A DNA stretch of 5,454 nt from Bifidobacterium breve (GTDB lineage Bacteria; Bacteroidota; Bacteroidia; Cytophagales; UBA9547): contig CALPQG020000211.1 in assembly GCA_943325655.2 (NCBI GenBank), positions 1 to 5,454 on the forward strand. The letters run 5' to 3'. A model generated the notes under the pieces. The model was given only the letters and a program-made list of their open reading frames with translations. It was not told where the DNA came from and did not search any database. This document shows, one piece after another, positions 1 to 5,454 of the stretch; within the stretch, counting starts at the first letter, position 1; each line of letters begins with the position of its first letter. A program made the translations under genes and the position numbers.

Positions 1-1371
1 AAACTGCTTCAAAGCATAATCGCTGTATGCAATACACTCATGAATTTCCAAATCTCCTTTCGGGAATTTACCAATATGCTGCACAGGAATGGTATAGGGT
101 TGGTGTGCGCTTAAAGTAAATACCGCAGTAGCAAACGGTTGTTTGAATTCAGCTATTTTATGTGCAAAATATTGCAAATACGGCTCATCAAAAACCCCCC
201 AATTTCCGTCAAAGTCTTGTTGATTTGGGTATTCATTCAACCCATAATAGCGATCAAAACCAGCAATCGCGGCAAAGGTATTGAAATTCATGGTACCATT
301 TTTACCCCCGTGAAAAAATGCCGTTTGGTACCCTTGTTGCTTCAGCACCGTACCCAAACCATGGATGGTATTGTCTTGGTAATAAGAAGTAATAAATGGT
401 TCCTGCATCAAAGAAGGCAATGAAGCTAAAATGGAGGGAAGCGCTTCAATGGAAGTTCTACCATTGGCAAAGCAATGGTTAAAGTACAAACTTTTTCTAG
501 CCAGCGAGTCGAAAAATGGCGTACAACCTTTATAAGCATTTCCAATTCCAAGATACTCACTGTCAAAGCTTTCCAAAATCAAAATCACCACATTGTCTTT
601 GGATGCTCCACTCACTTGATCAGCCATTGGTTTGGCAATGATGTTTTTTGCTTCCATATCGGTTTTGAAAAAATGCACTGGATCAAGCTTTCCTGGCGCT
701 GCCAAAGAAGCAATAAAAACGTAGGGAGAATTTAAAGTCAGGTGACCTAAAATATGTGGGGTGATGACAAAAGCCTGGTTTGGGCTCAAAGGTTTCAATT
801 GCACCCCACCTCTTATTCCCAACACCAGCACACCAAATACCAAAGGCATACAAATCCAAGCATAAATTTTTGAATATTTACCTACGTCTGCTTTGACGTC
901 CATTTTAGGGTAATATTTCCAAAGCAAATAAATAATCAAGCCAAAAACCAATACAAAATACCAGTAATAACTGAGCAATTGAAATGCCTGCGCCTTCAAA
1001 TCCTGGGCAATGCCAAATACAGAAGACTGGGTTCTTTTTCCGGTAAATTTAAAATACTCAATATCAGCAATATTTAATACCAACATTGGAATATTGCCTA
1101 CAAAAAACAGCACTTTTAAAGCCATTTGCATTACCTGTTCCCGGATAAACTTAAAAGGCAAAATAGAAATCAGTATAAACAGGCTGTTGAGAATAAAGAT
1201 GGCAGCAATATCAAACCGAAAACCATGCAAAACAGCTATACAGTAATTGGAGGAATCAACACCCACGAAAAGTCCTTTATTCATCAATGAAAAACCTATT
1301 CTACTTATAAAATAAAGTAAGAAAAGTAATCCCAAGCGTTTGACTAAAGTTGTATAGGTGCCTAAATTCAT
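1..1371 (-). CDS. LTA-synthase-family membrane sulfatase/phosphotransferase (3' end beyond the left edge)
   Basis: Reading the minus strand from the ATG at 1371 gives 457 codons with no stop, running off the window edge. The N-terminus has about five hydrophobic segments (near residues 12-30, 52-74, 83-103, 132-152 and 168-186), then an extracytoplasmic alkaline-phosphatase-fold domain. Visible active-site motifs are VVILILES with a likely metal ligand Glu267, NGRTS with the candidate nucleophile Thr306, FFHGG near 352-356, and TLSAHQPY with His423. The sequence stops inside the helix IAYSDYALKQF, just before the Asp-His metal pair expected in this family. Members usually have about 600-650 residues, so some 150-200 are missing. 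LtaS enzymes transfer glycerol-phosphate from phosphatidylglycerol; Bacteroidota lack classical lipoteichoic acid, so the acceptor here is unknown, perhaps a periplasmic or surface glycan. The next upstream in-frame stop is at 1438-1440 with no ATG between, which supports this start. It is divergent from usp. Family assignment is firm; substrate is not. Confidence 0.9.
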   Translation of the reverse strand, partial: MNLGTYTTLVKRLGLLFLLYFISRIGFSLMNKGLFVGVDSSNYCIAVLHGFRFDIAAIFILNSLFILISILPFKFIREQVMQMALKVLFFVGNIPMLVLNIADIEYFKFTGKRTQSSVFGIAQDLKAQAFQLLSYYWYFVLVFGLIIYLLWKYYPKMDVKADVGKYSKIYAWICMPLVFGVLVLGIRGGVQLKPLSPNQAFVITPHILGHLTLNSPYVFIASLAAPGKLDPVHFFKTDMEAKNIIAKPMADQVSGASKDNVVILILESFDSEYLGIGNAYKGCTPFFDSLARKSLYFNHCFANGRTSIEALPSILASLPSLMQEPFITSYYQDNTIHGLGTVLKQQGYQTAFFHGGKNGTMNFNTFAAIAGFDRYYGLNEYPNQQDFDGNWGVFDEPYLQYFAHKIAEFKQPFATAVFTLSAHQPYTIPVQHIGKFPKGDLEIHECIAYSDYALKQF

Positions 1372-1377
1372 CGTTGT

Positions 1378-1385
1378 CAAAAATA
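1378..1385 (-). promoter_or_regulatory. Candidate Bacteroidota -7 element for the sulfatase gene
   Basis: The minus strand reads TATTTTTG, matching TAnnTTTG. Its last base lies only 6 bases before the ATG at 1371, so transcription would begin at or within a base or two of the start codon, giving a nearly leaderless mRNA. I see no convincing TTG-type -33 box upstream. The motif is short and AT-rich, so chance occurrence is possible. Confidence 0.35.
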
Positions 1386-1470
1386 CGAATTTAATTTTAG
1401 TGACCGCTTTTGTGAATGACTTTTTTGATTTCGGCTCTTAATTAATTCACTGCAAAACTTCACCTGCAAA

Positions 1471-1512
1471 AAAACATGACCAACAATAATTTAATGACAT
1501 AAATCATGTTTT
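1471..1512. repeat. 9-bp perfect inverted repeat in the divergent intergenic region
   Basis: AAAACATGA at 1471-1479 is the exact reverse complement of TCATGTTTT at 1504-1512, with a 24-nt spacer. It lies upstream of both predicted transcription starts, so it is more likely a DNA-level protein site or cruciform than an RNA hairpin or terminator. The right arm overlaps the CRP/FNR-like palindrome at 1494-1507, and the left arm carries a further ATGAC half-site at 1476-1480. Confidence 0.4.
1494..1507. promoter_or_regulatory. CRP/FNR-type palindrome, putative operator for usp-ldhA
   Basis: The sequence ATGAC-ATAA-ATCAT is palindromic apart from one mismatched pair and contains the TGA-N6-TCA core shared by many CRP/FNR-superfamily sites. 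Its centre (1500/1501) lies about 65 bp upstream of the start site predicted from the -7 element at 1552-1559, roughly where class I activator sites occur. Regulation by an oxygen-, NO- or redox-sensing CRP/FNR protein is an inference; it fits the downstream stress and fermentation genes. No regulator gene is in the window. Confidence 0.4.
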
Positions 1513-1551
1513 CAATTGTATCTTATCAGTCAATACTTTTTTTATTCTCCA

Positions 1552-1559
1552 TACTTTTG
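1552..1559 (+). promoter_or_regulatory. Candidate Bacteroidota -7 element for the usp-ldhA operon
   Basis: TACTTTTG matches TAnnTTTG exactly. Transcription would begin near 1565, leaving a leader of about 37 nt, AT-rich and without a clear Shine-Dalgarno sequence. No TTG lies at the usual distance upstream (the nearest is at 1516-1518), so the -33 box is weak or absent, which would suit an activator-dependent promoter. Confidence 0.45.
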
Positions 1560-1602
1560 TTTGAAAGCGTAGAGAAATGATATTTATTATTTAAAAAGTC
1601 AA

Positions 1603-2478
1603 ATGAAGAAATTATTGGTCCCAACAGATTTTTCAGCTGAAGCAGCAAGCGCATTGAAAGTCGCCGCCTATATTGCCAAAAAAACAGGTGCAGAAATCAT
1701 TTTATTCAATGTCATTGAAATGGCTTTACCCGTTGATTATTACAGAGCTCCAGTTGGTGACCTTGCTACATTACCCATCCCCACTGACAATAGCGTTCAG
1801 ATGAAGGCACTTAAAGAAATGAAGCAGCAACTGAAAGCCCTAGAGCATCAATTAAGCGAACAAGAAATTAAATGCAAAAGTGAGGTAGATGTGGATGTAG
1901 ACAATGTATTTAAGGACATTTCAGAAGTCATTGCCAAACGAGAAGACGTAGATTTAATCATCATGGGTTCAAAAGGAGCTTCGGGCTTGAGTGAAGTTTT
2001 GATAGGTTCCAACACAGAAAGAGTGGTACGGTATGCCAAAACACCTGTGCTTACCGTGAAAAGTATGGAGGACAATTTCAAAATAAGTCAAATTGTATAT
2101 TCTACAGACTTTGAAGAAACCAGTCCGGTCATTGTAAAAAAGGCGAAAGAAATAGCGGCCCTTTTTGGGGCACATCTGTGTTTGTTGTATGTCAATACGC
2201 CAAACTATTTCATTAGTAATCAGGACATTAATTTGAAATTTGAAAAATTGGTAACAGAATACCACATCACCAACTATTCTACCCACATTTACAATGACTT
2301 CAATGAAGAAAAAGGCATCCTCCATTTCACCAAAGAAATTGGTGGCGACTTGATCATCATGCCGACCAACGGAAGAACAGGATTGTCACATTTAATCAAT
2401 GGAAGCATTACCGAAAATATTGTAAACCATACCTCAGTTCCCGTATTGTCGTTGAATATGGGTAAGATTTCAAAATAA
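1603..2478 (+). CDS. Tandem-domain universal stress protein (UspA family)
   Basis: This 291-residue protein has two UspA domains, about residues 1-153 and 161-288. Each starts with a beta-strand followed by a Thr-Asp-Phe motif (VPTDFS at 6-11, STDF at 167-170). Domain 1 carries the full ATP-binding signature G-2X-G-9X-G-S with Gly122, Gly125, Gly135 and Ser136. Domain 2 keeps Gly257, the 9-residue spacing, Gly267 and Ser268, but Pro254 replaces the first glycine and Asn256 the usual His. There is no signal peptide or membrane segment, so it should be cytosolic. UspA proteins of this type bind ATP and help cells survive starvation, redox or oxygen stress, but the molecular target is generally unknown. 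It is the first gene of a probable operon, with a stop only 7 bp before ldhA. A role in tuning metabolism under anaerobic or stress conditions is inferred from that pairing and from the upstream palindrome. Confidence 0.93.
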   Translation: MKKLLVPTDFSAEAASALKVAAYIAKKTGAEIILFNVIEMALPVDYYRAPVGDLATLPIPTDNSVQMKALKEMKQQLKALEHQLSEQEIKCKSEVDVDVDNVFKDISEVIAKREDVDLIIMGSKGASGLSEVLIGSNTERVVRYAKTPVLTVKSMEDNFKISQIVYSTDFEETSPVIVKKAKEIAALFGAHLCLLYVNTPNYFISNQDINLKFEKLVTEYHITNYSTHIYNDFNEEKGILHFTKEIGGDLIIMPTNGRTGLSHLINGSITENIVNHTSVPVLSLNMGKISK

Positions 2479-2485
2479 ATCAATT

Positions 2486-3478
2486 ATGAAAATAGGCATA
2501 TTTAGCACCAAAAAATTTGAAGAAGCATATTTCAACCAATTAAATACTGGCCACCACGAATTGATTTTTATTGAAGAAGGGCTTCATACCAACACCGTTA
2601 GTTTGGCAAAAACTTGTGAGGGGATTGCTCTTTTTTCTAATGACGACTGCTCCGAAGAGGTATTGAGATTGTTAAAAAAGGAAACAGCTGTAAAGTATAT
2701 TGCTACAAGGTCTGCAGGTACGGACCACATCAACCTCGAAGTGGCCAAACAATTGGGATTTAGCGTAGCCAATGTCCCACAATACTCCCCTTATGCCATT
2801 GCTGAACATGTTATTGCCATGATTTTAGCTTTAAACAGAAAACTCATTCTAGCAGATCGGCAGGTTAAAAACTATAATTTTTTACTGGATGATTTGATAG
2901 GGTTTGACCTCCATGGCAAAACGGTTGGCATTATAGGCTTAGGGAGAATTGGCGGTATCTTGGCTAAAATTATACACGGATTTGGCTGCACTATTTTAGG
3001 ATTTGACCTGATAAAAAATGAAAGACTAGAAAAAAAATTCGGAGTAACATATACTGACCTGAATGAATTGTATAAAAATGCTGACATTATCTGCCTACAA
3101 ACACCTTTAAACGAACACACCAAACACCTCATCAACCAGGAAGCAATTGCTAAAATGAAACATGGCGTAATACTCATCAATGCCAGTCGTGGTGGAGTAG
3201 TCAATACTGAAGATTTGATTGCAGGATTAAAATCCGGAAAAATTGGTGCCGCGGGCTTAGATGTATATGAAAAAGAAAAAGGCATGTATTTCTTTGACCA
3301 TTCTCATGAAATTTTACAAGATGACATTTTTGCAAGGCTATTGACGTTTAAAAATGTATTGATTACCGGGCACCAGGCTTTTTTAACCAGCAATGCCATC
3401 GTTAACATTGTAGAAGAAACAATGAAACATATCCAAGACTGGAGTTTACAAAAGAAAGCTACTAACGAGCTTTTTTAG
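2486..3478 (+). CDS. ldhA: D-lactate dehydrogenase (LdhA-type, NAD-dependent D-2-hydroxyacid dehydrogenase family)
   Basis: This 330-residue cytosolic enzyme is predicted to reduce pyruvate to D-lactate with NADH, regenerating NAD+ during fermentation. The catalytic domain is split around a central Rossmann domain. The nucleotide-binding loop is GLGRIG at 151-156, with acidic Asp174 at the end of the next strand, which favours NADH over NADPH. The catalytic triad is visible: Arg235 in NASRGG, Glu264 in YEKEKG, and His296 in TGHQAFLT. These are the same residue numbers as in known D-lactate dehydrogenases. The segment GMYFFDHS followed by LQDDIFARL and the GHQAFLT ending separate LdhA from phosphoglycerate, glycerate or erythronate dehydrogenases. 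Length matches the family (about 330). It follows usp by 7 bp, so co-transcription and possibly coupled translation are likely. Activity on other 2-ketoacids cannot be excluded. Confidence 0.93.
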   Translation: MKIGIFSTKKFEEAYFNQLNTGHHELIFIEEGLHTNTVSLAKTCEGIALFSNDDCSEEVLRLLKKETAVKYIATRSAGTDHINLEVAKQLGFSVANVPQYSPYAIAEHVIAMILALNRKLILADRQVKNYNFLLDDLIGFDLHGKTVGIIGLGRIGGILAKIIHGFGCTILGFDLIKNERLEKKFGVTYTDLNELYKNADIICLQTPLNEHTKHLINQEAIAKMKHGVILINASRGGVVNTEDLIAGLKSGKIGAAGLDVYEKEKGMYFFDHSHEILQDDIFARLLTFKNVLITGHQAFLTSNAIVNIVEETMKHIQDWSLQKKATNELF

Positions 3479-3480
3479 CT

Positions 3481-3508
3481 GGCAGCACAACAATACCATT
3501 GTTTTGCC
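3481..3508 (+). other. Possible hairpin between ldhA and the barrel-protein gene
   Basis: AACAAT (3489-3494) pairs with ATTGTT (3498-3503) across a 3-nt loop, and GGCA (3481-3484) can pair with TGCC (3505-3508) outside an asymmetric internal loop. No T-tract follows, so it is not a good intrinsic terminator; it could act as an RNA processing or stability element, or be chance. It ends 11 nt before the next start codon. Confidence 0.25.
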
Positions 3509-3519
3509 ACTGTTCATAA

Positions 3520-4224
3520 ATGAAAAACAAATTTACATTATTATTAATCTGTTGCTGTTTTTCTCTCCACGGAATTGCACAAGAAGATACAACTGCTAAA
3601 ATTTCGAAACTCAAACCAAAGTTTGTAATTCAGCTTGATGTTCGAAATTCTTTTATCCGCAATAACAGCAACTATAAAAAAATGATTTATGGCTTTTGGG
3701 CTGGCCTGGATTATTCTAAAAAACACATCTATTCATTGGGATTTTATACCACCAACAACCCTTTTCAACCCCTAAATGTCAATTATAAGAGAGCCACCAC
3801 CGGAGCTATCATCACACAGTACTCTAATTTCGAACTGTATTTTGCCAGCCTGGCTTACCAGTACATTTTTTTAAACCGGTATAGACTGCTGATGAGTTTT
3901 CCAGTAGAGGCTGGATTTGGTTTGGGGCGTGCGTATGTGGAGAGGCATTGGATTGACAATGGTCAGGAAAATACTTATGCCATTGCCCTTTATGCCAAAT
4001 TTATACCTGTTCAATTAGGATATGCCCTTGAGTGGAAAGCAACACCATGGTTCGGCTTGAATGCTCAAATTGGTTATCGAATATCCATGTTTACCGACCA
4101 ATTAAATGACAACCAAAACATCAATTATGATGGGATGTATTATACCTATGGCCTAAGGTTATTTTTGGGAAGAATATTTTCAGACACTAAAAAAAGGGTG
4201 ATGAATGGAGTGTTGAGTTTTTAG
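3520..4224 (+). CDS. Small outer-membrane beta-barrel protein, function unknown
   Basis: The 234-residue product begins with a classical signal peptide: Lys at 2 and 4, a hydrophobic core of about residues 5-16, and a likely cut after Ala20 in HGIAQ. The mature part alternates polar and aromatic/hydrophobic residues in several amphipathic strands (near 34-42, 55-63, 68-77, 102-117, 121-140, 153-172, 177-190 and 205-220), as expected for a barrel of about eight strands. The last strand ends GRIF at Phe220, resembling a natural barrel C-terminal signature. I recognise no named family and no catalytic motif. It starts 41 bp after ldhA on the same strand, so it may share the usp-ldhA transcript, though a functional tie is not evident. 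Oddly, the last eight codons (residues 227-234) and the TAG stop are made of units of the heptamer repeat found at the right end of the window, so the C-terminus was probably rewritten by repeat insertion. Confidence 0.75.
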   Translation: MKNKFTLLLICCCFSLHGIAQEDTTAKISKLKPKFVIQLDVRNSFIRNNSNYKKMIYGFWAGLDYSKKHIYSLGFYTTNNPFQPLNVNYKRATTGAIITQYSNFELYFASLAYQYIFLNRYRLLMSFPVEAGFGLGRAYVERHWIDNGQENTYAIALYAKFIPVQLGYALEWKATPWFGLNAQIGYRISMFTDQLNDNQNINYDGMYYTYGLRLFLGRIFSDTKKRVMNGVLSF

Positions 4225-4238
4225 TGTTGAATGTTGAG
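4199..4238 (+). repeat. Short heptamer array overlapping the barrel-protein gene's 3' end
   Basis: Six consecutive units can be read: TGATGAA, TGGAG (two bases short), TGTTGAG, TTTTTAG, TGTTGAA and TGTTGAG. They are the same kind of unit as in the array from 5243. The fourth unit supplies the stop codon TAG at 4222-4224. The block AGTTTTTAGTGTTGAATGTT at 4216-4235 is identical to 5241-5260. Confidence 0.85.
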
Positions 4239-4359
4239 TAAAAAAACTTCACGGTGTTCAAATTAAGCGTTTTGAAAATAAACAAAGTATTGAATTGTAG
4301 GTTTTGACTATGGCGTAAAAAATTCATTCGATAATCATATTCCCCTATTAACGAATCTC

Positions 4360-5214
4360 TTACCATTGATAAAGTACTGATGCTGCTAAAATAGGATTAT
4401 CAATAATATGGAGTTTAGTCAGGTTTTCAATGATGCCTGTAATAATCAAGGGATCAACCTGAGTATTGTCACTTTTCCATTGCACTGATGAAAGCCAGGA
4501 AGTAACATCTTCTACCTTCAGCCCATATTTTTCAGCAATCAGTTCATTCAGGTTTTCAATGGCCTTCATCTCACTATTCACTTGGGTAACCAAGGCGATC
4601 AGTTTAGCAATAACATCAGGATGTTTTTCCAGAGCAATAGTTGAAACCGCAATCGCAAAACAAGGCCATGGCGTTGGACATTCAGCAACACGTCTGAAAG
4701 CACCATTATCTACCAAAGGTTTCGTGGTAAATTTCTCCCACATAAACAAATCTGCTTCATACGCTTCAAGTGCCTGAACCGCACCATTCAAATTCCCAAC
4801 CACCACAAAATCAGTTTCTTTCAATTGAAGGCCTCTATTATTGGCATCTACATAAGCCATCAAATGAGAACCTGAACCTGGCCGGCTAATGGCATATTTT
4901 TTATTGGCAAAGTCAACTTCGTTGAAGATACTGGAATTACTGTTCACATGAATCCCCCAAACCAAAGGAGACTCTACGTACCATTGAATAATTTTTGAAG
5001 GATTGCCTTTACTGATTGCAGCAATAATTCCCTCGGTAAGTACGATGGCAATATCAAGTGTATTGGATTCCAAATCAGCACACATCGCTCCAGTTCCTCC
5101 CGGATAATCTTGCCATTGAAGCGTAATTCCTAAGTCACTTTTAGCCTTCGCAATAATAGCATGATGAAAAGGAAAATTAAAATGTTCGGGAACGCCACCA
5201 ATATTGACCTGCAT
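4360..5214 (-). CDS. Cytosolic substrate-binding-like protein (type 2 periplasmic-binding-protein fold, Ca3427-like)
   Basis: This 284-residue protein resembles the NMT1/SsuA type of ABC-transporter binding proteins but begins directly with the first strand (MQVNIGGVPEHF) and has no signal peptide or lipobox. Motifs recalling the Ca3427-like family are VPEHFNFP at 8-15, YPGGTGAM near 38-45, LTEG near 59-62, YVESPLVWG near 79-87, SRPGSGSHLMAY near 109-120, and FMWEKFTTKP near 156-165. Upstream the frame stays open to a stop at 5281-5283 but contains no ATG, so a missed signal peptide is unlikely. Ca3427 of Candida albicans is a non-transport protein with this fold; its ligand is unknown to me. 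No permease or ATPase gene is adjacent, so a soluble ligand-binding or enzymatic role is as likely as transport. It converges on the usp-ldhA operon and lies between two heptamer repeat arrays. Fold assignment is strong; subfamily is from memory of motifs. Confidence 0.8.
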   Translation of the reverse strand: MQVNIGGVPEHFNFPFHHAIIAKAKSDLGITLQWQDYPGGTGAMCADLESNTLDIAIVLTEGIIAAISKGNPSKIIQWYVESPLVWGIHVNSNSSIFNEVDFANKKYAISRPGSGSHLMAYVDANNRGLQLKETDFVVVGNLNGAVQALEAYEADLFMWEKFTTKPLVDNGAFRRVAECPTPWPCFAIAVSTIALEKHPDVIAKLIALVTQVNSEMKAIENLNELIAEKYGLKVEDVTSWLSSVQWKSDNTQVDPLIITGIIENLTKLHIIDNPILAASVLYQW

Positions 5215-5233
5215 AGATTTGTTATTTACCCAA

Positions 5234-5241
5234 CAAAGATA
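5234..5241 (-). promoter_or_regulatory. Candidate -7 element for the PBP-like gene, at the edge of the repeat array
   Basis: The minus strand reads TATCTTTG, matching TAnnTTTG, with 19 nt between it and the ATG at 5214. Transcription would begin near 5228, giving a leader of about 14 nt. Everything further upstream on this strand is repeat array, which has no G on the minus strand and so cannot contain a TTG-type -33 box. Confidence 0.45.
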
Positions 5242-5242
5242 G

Positions 5243-5454
5243 TTTTTAGTGTTGAATGTTAAGTGTTGAATGATGAATGTTTAGTGATGAATGTTTAGTA
5301 TTGAGTGTTGAGTGATGAGTGATGAATGTTGAGTGATGAATGTTTAGTGATGAGTGATGAATGTTGAGTGATGAGTGATGAATTGTTGAGTGATGAGTGA
5401 TGAGTGTTAAGTGATGAGTGATGAGTGATGAATGTTGAGTGATGAATGTTGAGT
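5243..5454 (+). repeat. Degenerate heptanucleotide tandem array (TGWTKAR)n, continuing past the right edge
   Basis: From 5243 to 5453 the sequence divides into 30 units, 29 of exactly 7 bp and one of 8 bp (5383-5390, an extra T). Unit counts are TGATGAA 8, TGATGAG 7, TGTTGAG 6 (including the 8-bp one), TGTTTAG 3, TGTTGAA 2, TGTTAAG 2, and one each of TATTGAG and TTTTTAG. A higher-order order TGATGAG, TGATGAA, TGTTGAG recurs at 5313, 5348, 5369 and 5419. The plus strand has no C from 5235 to the end, an extreme strand bias. All three plus frames are full of stops, so it is not coding in that direction. There are no unique spacers, so it is not a CRISPR array. Growth by replication slippage or unequal recombination is the simplest explanation; any function is unknown. 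Confidence 0.93.

Noticed and set aside
139..1246. Open frames on the plus strand (139-423, 475-735, 1010-1246)
   Set aside because: They lie antisense to the continuous 457-codon sulfatase frame, which has clear family motifs; their translations show no recognisable domain.
1848..3285. Minus-strand frames under usp and ldhA
   Set aside because: They overlap two strongly supported genes and have no family resemblance of their own.
3547..3561. Lipobox in the barrel protein (Cys11-Cys13)
   Set aside because: The residues before each Cys (Leu-Ile, then Cys) lack the required small residue at -1, and a better signal peptidase I site follows at Ala20.
4257..4276. Intrinsic terminator in the convergent gap
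   Set aside because: TTCAAA and TTTGAA can pair across 8 nt, but the stem is short and AT-rich with no T-tract; the rest of 4239-4359 shows no better hairpin.
4466..4777. Plus-strand frame of 103 codons
   Set aside because: It is antisense to the PBP-like gene and its translation has no recognisable features.
5243..5454. CRISPR array
   Set aside because: The units are contiguous 7-mers with no unique spacers, and no cas genes are nearby.
5243..5454. Repeat-encoded protein on the minus strand
   Set aside because: Minus frames are stop-poor only because the plus strand has no C. TTTAG and TTAAG units introduce stops, and no ATG is possible on the minus strand inside the array.
4199..5454. 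Composite transposon or insertion sequence
   Set aside because: The bracketing repeats are simple heptamer arrays, not terminal inverted repeats, and no transposase is encoded between them.

Overview
The window is AT-rich (by eye roughly 35-40% GC) and looks like a chromosomal piece from a member of the Bacteroidota. Three intergenic sites match the TAnnTTTG -7 element typical of that phylum. No clear Shine-Dalgarno sequences precede the genes. The proteins also fit: a tandem universal stress protein, an LdhA-type D-lactate dehydrogenase, an outer-membrane barrel protein whose signal peptide ends in Ala-Gln, and an LTA-synthase-like sulfatase. I cannot place it below phylum level.

Layout. 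Positions 1-1371 (minus) hold the first 457 codons of a membrane-anchored LTA-synthase-family sulfatase/phosphotransferase; its 3' end lies beyond the left edge. A 231-bp divergent intergenic region (1372-1602) contains a candidate -7 element for each direction, a CRP/FNR-like palindrome and a 9-bp inverted repeat. On the plus strand follow usp (1603-2478), ldhA (2486-3478, 7 bp later) and a small outer-membrane beta-barrel protein of unknown function (3520-4224, 41 bp later), probably one operon. A convergent 135-bp gap separates this from a minus-strand gene (4360-5214) for a cytosolic protein with the periplasmic-binding-protein fold, resembling the Ca3427 family. From 5243 to the right edge runs a degenerate 7-bp tandem repeat (consensus TGWTKAR), at least 30 units with no C on the plus strand.

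How the parts may work together. The usp-ldhA pair, with an upstream palindrome of CRP/FNR type, suggests an oxygen- or redox-responsive stress and fermentation operon (inference). The most unusual feature is the heptamer repeat. A short second array (4199-4238) overlaps the 3' end of the barrel-protein gene and supplies its last eight codons and its stop. It shares an exact 20-bp block with the start of the large array, so the PBP-like gene lies between direct copies of the repeat. The large array also directly abuts that gene's candidate promoter. I see no complete new defence or mobile system; the repeat family and its effect on flanking genes is the best candidate for something undescribed.
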